From Edaphochlamys debaryana (Eukaryota > Chlorophyta > Chlorophyceae > Chlamydomonadales): DNA of 64,000 nt. Each line of letters opens with the position of its first letter. The stretch's first letter is position 1. This document shows, piece after piece, positions 10,328-20,242 of the stretch. Position numbers and translations under genes: made by a program. The notes below the pieces were generated by a model. The model saw nothing but the letters and a program-made list of their open reading frames with translations, was not told where the DNA came from and did no database searches. The DNA lies in NCBI GenBank assembly GCA_016858145.1, contig JAEHOE010000150.1, forward strand, positions 124,001-188,000, in the 5' to 3' direction.

Positions 10328-13300
10328 CTACCCGCTGCCGCCTGCCTCCGGCCCGTTCCCCTCCCCGCCTGCCCCTGCCCCACCAACCTCGCCGCTCGCC
10401 ACGCCAGCCCGCGCCTGCCCCTCCTCGCCCCGCCCCGCCACCTCCTCTCCCCCTCTACCAGCCCCCTCCTCCGCTCCCTCACCCTCACCCTGCTCCCCCG
10501 CCTCCTCCCCCGCCCCCTCCTCCCCCTCCTCCCCATCCTCCTCCTCCTCGTCGTCCCGCCGGCTCGCAAAGTGACCCGACATGCGCTTCCGGCTGCGGCG
10601 GAAGAAGGGGTCTCGCTCCGGCTCGGCCGCCTTCACCCCCAGGCCCCCGCCCGGCCCCGCATCGATCCCCATGGCAAGCAGCTTCTCCAGTAGCTCCACC
10701 GCCGCAGCGCCGCTCCAGCTGTTGGCGCCGCGGCCGCCGCTGCCGCCGCCACTGCCGGACGCGCCGGCGCCGGGCAGCGGAGGAGGGCAGCAGGCGCAAG
10801 GCGCCAGGGCCGCCGACGCCGCCGCGGCGGAGGCGGAGGCGGAGGCGGAGAGGTGGCTGCTGGCGAGGACGCCGCCGCCGCCGCCGCCGCCGCGGCGGGG
10901 GCGGGGCGCGGGGCGCGCGGCGAGGCCGCTGGAGGATGCCCCACGCGAGCTTTCGGCCCGCTCCGCCGCCGCCGCCGCCGCCGCCTCATCGTCCCCGCGG
11001 CCCCCGCCCGCCGGCCTTGCGGCCTGTGCGGCCCGCGCTCCCGCGAGCCCCTCGCCCTTGCCCTTGCCCCCCGCAGGCGCTCCGTGCACCGCCACCGCAC
11101 CCTTGCCCGCCTCGGGTCCAGCAGGAGCGGGCAGCAGCAGCGGCCGCCCGTACACCTTTCCAACCCCACCCTTCCCTTCTTCGTCCCCCTCCTCCTCCTC
11201 CTCCGAGGGGGGCGAGTCCATGGCGTCCAGGTCCGCCGGGTGGTAGCGGCCCGGGGGGCGGTAGCGCCGGGCCGAGCCCGGGCCCGCGCCAGGCCCGCCC
11301 GGGCCCCCTTGGGCCTGGGCCCCGGGCCCGGGCCCGTGGCCTGTGGCCGCCAGCAGTTGGGCCACCAGGGAGGGCAGCATGATGCCGTCCTCCTCCTGGG
11401 GGGTGGAGGGAAAGGCGGGGTTGGGGGTGGGGTTGGGGGTGGGGGCGGGGGTGGAGGCGGGGCCGCAGGGGTGTGGGAAAGGCAGGAGCTGCGCAGGAGG
11501 ACTCGCGGCGTCGGCGTGCGTGGGTTTCGGCGGTGCATGAGCGGTATCATTGCGGTGCAAGGTGCCACGGAGAGCGTGGCGGCCCATGCAGGTCCACGCG
11601 CGGTGCCGAAGTGAGTCGAGCAGAGCATCCCCCCTCCTCAGCATCCCCCCTCACCTCTGCCCCCCCCCTCCCCACCCCCTCACCTCTATGCGCAGCTGCG
11701 TCCAGCCCTGCGCCCGCGGCACCACCTGCTTGAGCGCATCCACGGGCTTGTCGGGCAGCGCCAGGCCGTCCCAGGCCAGGATCTCAGGGGAAGGGGGGAA
11801 GAGAAGGGAGGGGGGGTGTTGGAGGGAGTGTGGGGGGATGTGTGCGGTGGGGGTGCGCCAGGCCGTCCCAGGCCAGGATCTGAAGGGGTGTCAGGCGGGC
11901 CGATGAGGGGCGGTTGCTGGGGAGGGGATTGAAGGGGGAGGTGAACAAGGGGCTTGAGGGCTTGTCGGGCAGCGCCAGGCCGTCCCAGGCCAGAATCTAA
12001 GGAGAGGGGGGACATGGGGGAAAGCAGGGGAGGGGAGCGTGGGCGGGGACGCGGCAGGAAGACCCCAACGCTCGGAACCGCGGAGCCAGCCCTGTGCCGA
12101 TTAAGCCCCGGGGCTTGGCGGCTGGTCTGACGGGCTGGAGCCCAAGGCGGAGAGGTCAAGGCGATGGCCCGCTTCCGCCAGCAGGGTGTGACTGGGCGCT
12201 GGGCCCGCTTCCGCCAGCGGGCGGGGGCGGGGTTGCGGCCGCTGAGCACGGATAGTAGCCCCGGCCGCCTGACCCTCCCCCCTCCTCGCACCGCCCCCCC
12301 CCCCAAAACCGTCCCTCACCGATCGGAAGCTGGCCGTGTCGGGGCAGAGCAGCAGGAAGCGCCGGTCCTGGGGGGGAGGGGAGGGGAGGTGGGGGAACGG
12401 TGCGGGTGCGAAATGGTGGGGAAGGGCGGTTGCCGAGAGGTTCACCCCAGGGGTCCCTTCCAACATCTTTCACGGCCCCAGATCCCCCCCCCCAGCACCC
12501 CTCGCCACCCCCCACCCCCTCATCCCCCCCTACCGCGGGCGTGGGGCTGTGCCCCGGCAGCTGCAGGCCGCTGCCGTACAGCGCCTCCAGATCGGGGGGG
12601 CCCATGTGCCCCGGGAGGCCCGTGAGGACCAGCTGGGGGGGATGGGGGGGACGGGGGTGATCTTTGACGAGGACAGATCGTAGAGGGGAAAACGGGGTGG
12701 AGAGGGGGTGGAGAGGGGGTGGATACGGGGAGGGAGAGGGGGGTTGGAAGGGGGGGGGGTAAGTGCGGGGGTAGGCCCGGGGAGGATGGGTGCGGTCGTT
12801 AGGGAGGGAGGGGCGTGTGCCTAGGGATGTGGGCGCAGGTGCAGGTGCGAGTTCAAAGGGCGGCGCAGTGTGCAGGAAGGAGGGGTTAGGGGGAGGAGGG
12901 CGCGGAATGACCGGGGCCCTCCTCCCCGGACGCAGGGCGCGCCGTCGTAGCACCCCAACCACCTTTCTCCCCCACCCCCCCAGCCTCACCCGGCGGACGG
13001 AGGGCCCCGCCTCCCGCACTCGCGCCTCGGCCCGGGGTGGCGCCGCCGGCTCCTGCGCCGGCCCCCCCTGGACCCGCACCTGGGGAGCGGTACGGCAGTA
13101 CGGCACACTTGTCAGTGTCAGGGCTAAACTGATCCTTTACAGCGTAGGACACACTAAAAGCCCTCATGTGAGCAAAGTGCTGGATGGAACAGAGGGCAAG
13201 CAGGCCGCAGCTAATGCCGTAGCATGGCGTACCGCTCACCGTCAGCGGCCGCCAGCTGTACGGCCCGCCCGGTACGACGGGCGGGCAGTACACGCGCAGG

Positions 13301-15908
13301 CCCTGCAGCGCCGCCGCCGCCGCCACCTCCCTCGCGCCCACGCACCGCACCACCGCCGTCGCCGGCACCAGCGCCCCCGCGCCCGCTGCCCCCCAGCCCC
13401 CTCCTCCCCCTCCCGCTCCACTCGCCCCCGCCTGGCTACCGCCCGTGGCGACACCCGCCGCGGCGGCTTGTGCTGGATCAGCCGAGGGCCCGGCGTCAGC
13501 GGCGGACGGCGGCGGGGGCGGGTGGGCGGCGGCTGGCCCCAGGGGGTCCCGGGGGGGCTCCGAGGGGAACTCGGGGCGGCGGCCGGCGGCCAGGTCGGCG
13601 AGCAGGGCCGGGGGGGCGGCGGTGCGGGCGCCCGCGAGGCGGCCGGCCACCAGCAGGGTTGCGATGGACTGGGGTAGGGTGGGGGGTGGGGGGAAGGGGA
13701 GGGGGCAAGGGGCTGGGGCTTGGGGGTAGAGATAGGGGTGAGGGATGCGAGTGAGGGGTGAGGGGAGAGAGGTGGGCCCAGCAGCCCTAGGCTTCCGCCT
13801 TCCGCGCGCACCTCTGGGTTGTGGGGCGCAGGCGCCGCAAGCACCACCTGCCAGCCGGCTCCGCCGCCGCCGCTGCCGCCACCCGCGCCACCGGCGGCGG
13901 CCGCAGCCGAGGGCCCTGACCGCGAAGCAGCCGCTGCGCCAGCCCCCGACCCCGACCCCGCCGCCGGGAGCGCCCGACGCGCCAGCAACCGCGGCCTGCG
14001 CGGCAGCCGCTGCCGCCCGCCCGCGTCTCCGTCGCCGTTCGCAGGCCCCGCCGCTGCCGCTGCGCCGCCGCCGCCGCCTGGCGCCGCGGCCCAGCCCTGG
14101 GGAACCTCGGCGCCCCGCTTCGCTCCGCCGCCCCGACCGGGCCCCCCCTCGCCCTCGCCCTCCTCGTCGCTGCTATCGGCCCCGCCACCCCGGCCGCGGA
14201 GCGCCGCCGGCCATGCGCCGCCGCTGCCGCCACTACCGTCATAGTCGTCCGACGCCTCTTCGTCTTCCGATGAGTCATACCCCAGCGCGCCGCCGTGGTA
14301 CGACTGTACGGCGGCCAGGGCCGCCAGGGCCCCCTCCGGGCCCAGCTCCTCCTCCACCTGGTCCAGGGCTGCGGCGAGCGCGTGGAGGTCTGCGGGGGGG
14401 CGCACGTGGGGGGGGGTGAGGGGCAGGGGCAGGGGCAGGAGGGCGGGTGTTGTTCGACAGAACCAAAGGGAGAGAGCGAGCGGCCGCCAGCAGGGGGCAG
14501 GAAGGGGGAGGTAAAGCCCGGTCATCAGCACAGTGTGGGTTTCCGGGGCTGAAGGCGGCTCCGCACGTGGCGCCGCACACGTGGGCACACACTGTCAGCG
14601 CGTGCCGCAACTGGGTGCGCAACCCCGACTGTGCTGCGCCAGCGCACACGGACCCGCCCGACTGTGCTGTGCTGGGACCAGCCGCGAGCGCTCCACGGCG
14701 CCCCCCTGCATGGCAGCCCCGCCGCATGCCCACCCACGCCTATGCCACGCGGCATTCCCCCCTGGCAAGGGTTCATCCCCACCCCTCCCCCTGTAGGGGG
14801 CTCACCCAGGGCGGCGCCCGCAGGGCCCCTGGGGCCGGGGGGCGCGGGCACGGCCCCGTTGGCCGCCCCGGCCGCGTGAGGCGGCGGCGGCACGCCGCCG
14901 GCCCGGGCGCCTCCGCCTCCGCCGCCTCCGCCAGCGGCGGCCACCTCCCCCTCCTCCGGCTCCAGCAGCAGGCTGATGAGCTCGTCCAGGCCCCCGCCGC
15001 CGCCGCCGCCGCCGCCGCCACCGCCCACGCCGCTGTTTGGGCCGCTGCCGGAGCCGGCGCCGGCGCTGCGGCCGCCCAAGCCACCGGCCGCGTGGGCAGG
15101 GTGGGGGGCGCCGGGCCAGTGGGCCGGCGCAGTGCTGGAGCCGGTGCCGGGGCCTTGCGGCGGCGGCTGAGGCGGCGGCGGTGCGGCGCCAGCAGCGGCG
15201 GCGAAGGCGGCGGCGAGGGAGAGGTCCGCCCGGGGGCCCTGCGTCCCCAGCCCGGAGGACGCGCCCCGGCCCCCGCCGGTTCCGCTGCGGCGGCCGCTGC
15301 CGGCGCCGCCACTCGCTGGGCTAGCGCGGCGGTGCGCACCACCTGAACGGCCTGGGGTTGCGGCAGTGAGAGAGCACGGCGCAAGCCATTTCTGTGGTTA
15401 GGCTTTGGTCCCAGCCGCAGCGAGGCTGAGCTACTGCCAATGACTGCGCCGGTATCATTACTGCCCGGCAGGAGCCTATGCCCGTGCATGTTATTGTTAT
15501 GGTCCATATCCCTGCGCCACGTGCACCCGAGTCGGTACCCCTGCCACGCTGCACCGCTGTGGCGCCGGCGGGGGACTCACCCTGGCTGCCGGAGGGGCCG
15601 GCCGGGCCCCAGGCGCCCAAGAGGAAGGCGCCACCGGCTTCGTCGGCGCCAAACGAGGTGGGGGCAAGGGGCGGCCAGCCCGGAGCAGGAGCCGGGGTGG
15701 CGGCGGGAGCCGTGTCGGCTGGTGCTGTGCCAGGAGAGCGCGGTGGCGCAGCTGCCGGGCGCGAGGGCACGTGGGTGTGGAGTGTTGGGGAAGCAGTGCA
15801 CGCATGATCACCCCATTTCGCGAGGGCGCACAACACAAGGTGTCTTTTCCAGCACGCACCAAAGACGAAGCCCAAGCCCGCGGCTGGGACTGTGCTGGGG
15901 GCGTCCAT
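10328..15908 (-). CDS. Hypothetical low-complexity protein, 1,046 residues
   Basis: Not recognised. Ten exons with consistent phases: 15908-15860, 15724-15581, 15342-14806, 14389-13812, 13668-13240, 13079-12990, 12632-12534, 12367-12320, 11782-11684, 11395-10328 (stop TAG). The N-terminus reads MDAPSTVPAAGLGFVF. Non-repetitive islands between Gly/Ala/Pro runs include LDELISLLLEPEEGE, a helical DLHALAAALDQVEEELG block followed by acidic DSSEDEEASDDYDG, WQVVLAAPAPHNPE joined to SIATLLVAGRLAG, DRRFLLLCPDTASFRS, ILAWDGLALPDKPVDALK and LPSLVAQLLAATGHG. The tail is basic then strongly acidic (RRSRKR, then DDEEEEDGEEGEE). No signal peptide or membrane span is seen. It is convergent with CTLD copy A and divergent from CURT1. 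Its last exon was partly duplicated into copy B. The structure is credible; the function is unknown. Confidence 0.68.
11744..11998 (-). repeat. Triplicated 3' splice-site segment
   Basis: A block of about 27-41 bp at the start of the ninth exon occurs three times: 11744-11784 (used in my model), 11855-11881 and 11958-11998. All three read AG then ATYCTGGCCTGGGACGG on the minus strand, so each carries a candidate acceptor. The outermost copy (11958-11998) matches 41 bp with one difference and has a better pyrimidine tract. Confidence 0.85.
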
Positions 15909-16933
15909 GCCGGTCGCGGGTTCAGCGATGCTGTAAAAGTAAGCGGCGAAGTGCGCACGCCCCTGGATCTTAGGTTTGGTGCATTGCAGGCGTTCAAGCA
16001 GTGCGTGAACTGAGCGAGCGCTCTCGTGTCGTTAAGAGCAGAGGTCACGAGCTGTCAAGTCTTCGGCAGCACGCGGTGCAACGTGAGTGCCCCTGCAACT
16101 TTGGAGCGTGCCAACTCTAAGGCGCTGATACGCGGTATCAATGTCTGCATTGCTCGTTTGGTAAACGGGCTCAATGCGCTGCCCCGGGGATGCAGTGACC
16201 GCAAGCGGGGTTTGGCTACTGCATTGCGAAGCATACAGAGAGGCAGGATTGAGAAGGAAGAGGCTCTCAAGTCGTGCTTCAGCACACGCTTCAGCGACCC
16301 CCGGGCCCGTGCCCACATCTTCTTGGCGAAAATGATGTACATTCAAGCTGCAGACTCTTCGGAACCCAGTAAAACAGATATGAGACCCTGAACCTTCAGC
16401 CAGGCTCCACCCCGCGGATACAAGCTGGCTGATGGTGTTCGCCTGACATGCAGGGACATGCCGAGCCTTCTTCGGGCAGGTCCTTAAAAGGTTGTCCGAC
16501 AAACAGCCTACCTGTGCACATGGAGCTCTCGGTCCGCCAGGGAGGGCTGGCTGTGCAGGATAGACGTAGAGTGCACCTTTAGGACGTGTGCAACCCAGCT
16601 GTCGCCTCCTTCCCCCCGCCGACCCCCGCAACCCCGCTGCCCCCCTCCGCTGGCTGCCCTTGCCCCGCGTTCATCCCTTCCTCACCCCCCTGCCTCGCTT
16701 CACCGTGCACTTTCCTGCAAAGGCACACAGTACAAAAGCGGGACGCGGCCGCGGGGCTGCGGTGAAGGCGCGTGCGGCCGGCTCAACTGGGAGCGTTCAA
16801 ACCAATGGTCAATCGGCAGTTGCCGTACGGAAGCGGAAGCATTTCAGCTGGCTTCCGCACCCAACGATACTTCGCGACCCCAACACAACACCTCACACAG
16901 CTCCGTCAGCGTCTCTGTAGCCTTCTCGCAAAG
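15909..16933. other. Divergent intergenic region (unknown gene / CURT1)
   Basis: About 1 kb between two start codons pointing away from each other. It must hold both promoters and 5' UTRs. No clear TATA box, RNA gene or coding exon is seen; the short open frames look non-coding. Confidence 0.6.
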
Positions 16934-18487
16934 ATGATGCTCTCCGCCAAGCCCGTTGTGGCCTCCGGCCTCCGCCTGCAGAGGTGCGCTAGCTCGCAGC
17001 GCTTAGGACGCGCTCACCAGCATATCGGTCAAGGAGGCCCGCAGCTGGATGCCAAGTGCCTCGTGGCCCCGGCCTGGTCCCTCATCGCAGGGCTCGCGGC
17101 GCTGTGCGCCCCGCTCTGCCCGCCCCTGTGCAGAAGCGTGAGTGGGCACAGTGCATGTCAGGCATGAGACAGGGGCCCAGGGAGTGCAAGCCGAAACCCG
17201 AGAAGCGCGCGCCATCGATCATTGCTTTCGCGCATCGCTCCGCAGGTGGCGCCCGCGTCCTGGTCCGCGCTGAGCCCGAGGACCCCTCTGCCAAGCTTCA
17301 GGCGCAGTTTGAGGACGCCCTGAAGTGGGTTCAGGTGCGTTTGCAGGCTGTGATCGCGCAAGGGGGCTTGCGCGAGGCCCGGAGCAAGCGGCCGGGACTC
17401 CGCCTAGCGGGTCGTAGCATAGACGTGGAGTCACTTGTTACTTAGCAAGGGGTGCCAGGGCTATCGGCGCGAGCTTTCGAAGCCCTCGGTCCTGGGCCGT
17501 CGACACTTTGTGCCACACCCCACGCGCTCGCTGGGTGTGCCTCTCGCTCCTTGAGGTAGAACGCGTTGAACGATATAGAACGCTGCCGCAACGCTGTGGT
17601 TTTCGGGCTTGCCGAACGCGGCTTGCAGAACCGAGTCGTCGAGTGCGCAAGCGTTCGCGGCACTTCTAGACACCAAGTCGCTAGGCCAGCACGCTTGCAG
17701 CTTTGCGGAGTCTTTCTTATGTTGCTTGTACCTGACTGGTACGGGAACACGCCGCTTCTTCTTCTTCCCTATACCTCATCCCCTTCCAGGGCAAGTGGGA
17801 GGGGACTGAGGACCAGGAGAAGCCTGCTGCCATCGCCATCATCCTGGGCGTTGTCGTGGCCCAGATCGCCATTGGCGCCACCATCGATGCCGTTGACCGC
17901 ATCCCCGTCGTAAGTCACTTGGGCGTCTGCCCTGCCCTGTTGTTCCGGGTCTCCACGCCTCCCGGGGCTCCCCGCTTTCATTCCATCCTTCCGGCTGGCA
18001 TCAAGCTAACTGAACCCCTGTCACCACCCGCAGGTAAACAAGCTGCTGCAGCTGGTTGGCGTTGCCGTCACCGGCCTGTTCGCCTACCGGTACTTCACCG
18101 ACCCCGCTGAGCGGTGAGCAGGCCGATTTGTGGCCAGAGCTTCGCCAGAACGGGCTTTCGGCGGGGGAAGTCGAATGTGCAATGAGGGCATGGGATGCAG
18201 ATGATCATGGCGGTGGTCTCGGGGCCGTTCTCCTCCCTGTAAGTGGAGCGGTGCTCCGCGTTGCTTGTACACGTCAACACTCACATAGGCTCGGGTGTCG
18301 ATCGTTGCGCAGATCACCAGCTCCAGGCTTGGGATGTGCACCACCATAGCTGACGATGCTCAGTCGTCCGGTCTGCTGCTGCTGTTCCGTTGACTAATAT
18401 GGTTACGCACCTCTTCCCCCCCTCTACAGCGAGTCGGTCAAGAAGTCGGTCGACGCCTTCACCAAGAGCGTGACCGGCGACAAGTAA
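16934..18487 (+). CDS. CURT1: CURT1-type thylakoid curvature protein (CAAD domain), chloroplast precursor
   Basis: Shapes thylakoid membranes at grana margins in plants; also known as the CAAD domain. Six exons: 16934-16983, 17091-17137, 17246-17334, 17790-17909, 18034-18113, 18430-18487 (stop TAA), all GT-AG and in phase, 147 residues. Residues 1 to about 38 (MMLSAKPVVASGLRLQRARG, then Arg/Ala/Pro-rich) form a chloroplast transit peptide ending near VLVRAEPEDPSAK. The mature part has an amphipathic helix (LQAQFEDALKWVQGKWEG), two membrane helices (AIAIILGVVVAQIAIGATI and LLQLVGVAVTGLFAYRYF) around DRIPVVNK, and a C-terminal amphipathic helix (ESVKKSVDAFTKSV). This is the CURT1 layout and size. 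A second Met follows immediately. Paralogue identity (A, B or C) is not assigned. Confidence 0.92.
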
Positions 18488-18943
18488 ATGCGCGACAACA
18501 CGCGCTGTTTGACGCACGGGAGGGCCGCCGCCCCTGTTGGGCGGCGGTCTTGACCTTGACCAGCTGCGGGACTGAAGCGGGAGGGTGATGCTATGCTGCG
18601 CGAACTGCTGTGCACCGAGGCGACGCGGAGTGTGTATACGGATCCCGGAGTGAGCCGAGGCTATCCTGTAGCGTGTGTACTAACAACATGGAGGGGTCGG
18701 GGTGCTGTTTCTTCCCCCGTGCTTCACCTCGGAGCAATTTTGCCGCGGTGCTATGCAGCCTTTAAATGTGGGTGCCCGTGTGTTTGTCCGGGCCAATTCT
18801 TGCATCTTAGCCGGTGATGGTCATTTCGTCACCGAGTCGTGCGCTCCTCTGGACCCAGCGGAGAGGAGGTGGCGTGAGGCGTTATCTTGCTTGGCAACGT
18901 GGCGTTCAGCAAGGGATATCCCATGCCGTTGCGAGCCAAGGCC

Positions 18944-18948
18944 TGTAA
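18944..18948 (+). terminator. Polyadenylation signal TGTAA of CURT1
   Basis: First clear TGTAA after the stop codon, implying a 3' UTR of about 460 bp. The sequence between 18488 and 18943 has no other feature I can support. Confidence 0.5.
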
Positions 18949-19255
18949 GCATGAGAAGAGCTTAGACCGGGGCCCCAAACCGGCGCTGGCTGTCGTTATT
19001 GGATGGCTTCCTGCAGGACAAGGTAGACGGCAGTGCTCAGCCCACGGCTAGCGCATCCCGACTGCTTGTCAGGGCAAGCGGGCTGCGCAGCGTCGACTGG
19101 CCTTCAGCCAGCCTTCATTGTCAGCCATATACTCAGCTTCGCGCCGTCAGACCTGCGACGACGAACGGTGTTCCGCATCTATGCCAGAGGGGTGCTGTGC
19201 TCGCAGGGGCCATGCAGCGTAGTCAGGACGTTGACGGGGGATGCCAGGGGGAACC
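18949..19255. other. Spacer between CURT1 and the copy B unit
   Basis: No gene. The segment 19188-19240 is an imperfect inverted match to 33764-33815, a short dispersed repeat of unknown nature (core GCAGGGGCC, then GCAGCGTAGTC). Confidence 0.5.
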
Positions 19256-19706
19256 GCATGTCGGGTCACTTCGCGAGCCGGCGGGACGACGAGGAGGAAG
19301 AGGACGGGGAGGCGGGGGCGGAGGGTGAGGGAGCGGAAGAGGGGGCTGGTAGAGGGGAAGGGGAAGGGGAGGCGGCGGGGCGGGGCAGGCGCGGGCTGGC
19401 GTGGCGAGTGGCGAGGTGGGTGGGGGCAGGGGTAGAAGAACATCAACGAAGCGAAGCGCTTGGTTGTGGTGTGGCGTAGGGCGTTTTCCGCAGACTACGC
19501 AGGCAAGGAGACGACCTGTGGGAGGGCTCGTTGTCGCCTGGAACTGGGAGGCCCGCGAGGGCAAAGGGACACAAGGGCACATGGCACAACTTACGGGAGA
19601 AACGCACACGAGTGTTACGGAAAGGGAGGGGACGGTAGTTCCTCTGGGGGCAGGGGCAGGCGGGGAGGGGAAAGGGCCGGAGGCAGGCGGCAGCGGGGAG
19701 AAGTGA
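19256..19706 (+). pseudogene. Decayed 3'-exon fragment of the gene at 10328-15908
   Basis: Carried inside CTLD copy B. It starts exactly where A-B similarity starts, in the codons RMSGHFASRRDDEEEEDG of the neighbour's last exon, and continues through the acidic tail. Several indels (a shortened Glu/Gly run), the 212-bp insertion at 19433-19644 and a changed stop (the TAG context became GAG) break the frame. The rest of the gene is absent. It is a passenger of the duplication and not an independent gene. Confidence 0.8.
19433..19644. mobile_element. 212-bp insertion private to copy B, flanked by a 12-bp direct repeat
   Basis: Absent from the matching place in copy A. TGGGGGCAGGGG occurs at 19421-19432 and again at 19645-19656, as expected of a target-site duplication. 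The insert has no open frame of note and I see no terminal inverted repeats, so its class is unknown; slippage in a G-rich tract is an alternative origin. Confidence 0.4.
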
Positions 19707-19923
19707 GCCCGCGGCGGCAGCTGGGGTTACGGCCGTGACTCTTGTTGGCATGGTCGCGAGGGGCCGACAAGGGAGTGGGAGGGAGCGCGGTTGGGGTCTG
19801 CAGGCCGCAGGCTGTTAGCCGCGAAAGGGCTTGGCTTGCAGGAGTTGCAGCGTGCTGGACCCTGGGGCCTGGGTGCCGAGGGGGCTGGTGCCGCTGGTCA
19901 GGAGCCTATCGCTTCCACAATGC

Positions 19924-19928
19924 TTACA
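19924..19928 (-). terminator. Polyadenylation signal TGTAA of CTLD copy B
   Basis: Same signal at the same relative place as in copy A, about 315 bp after the stop codon, on the minus strand. Confidence 0.5.
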
Positions 19929-20242
19929 CAGCGCATCCGCCACCCGTCCGGCCCCATGCATGCCCTCCGTCTCGTGTCACGTCTGCATGTACGGTACTCA
20001 ACTTCTCTTCACCTCCCAGCCAGACTCTGCCCCTAACGAATGAATCCTCCAAGACGTTGGACTCCTTGCCACTTCGGCAAGCCAGCCCAAACTGTCCAGT
20101 CTCTATCTACAGAGGTCTTGCACTTGCACGCATGAATAATAGTATGGCATTCGTCACAAAACGGCGGCCCGCTTGAGAGCCTAGCTATCAGCACTGCCTC
20201 CTATGAGCAGTCCCATGTAAGGGCTCAGTCGCTCGACCTTGC

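Larger units (their letters stand above)
7077..10581 (+). repeat. CTLD duplication unit, copy A
   Basis: Near-identical to copy B (inverted) over its whole length and to copy C (direct) from its start to about 9910. It spans the promoter, the four-exon CTLD gene, its 3' flank and the last roughly 250 coding bases of the convergent gene ending at 10328. The left edge is where copies B and C share about 190-215 bp more sequence that A lacks. The right edge is where A and B diverge, inside that neighbour's last exon. Confidence 0.85.

Noticed and set aside
10258..11382. 374-codon plus-strand frame rich in Pro and Arg.
   Set aside because: It is antisense to the last exon of the 10328-15908 gene and has only compositional repeats.
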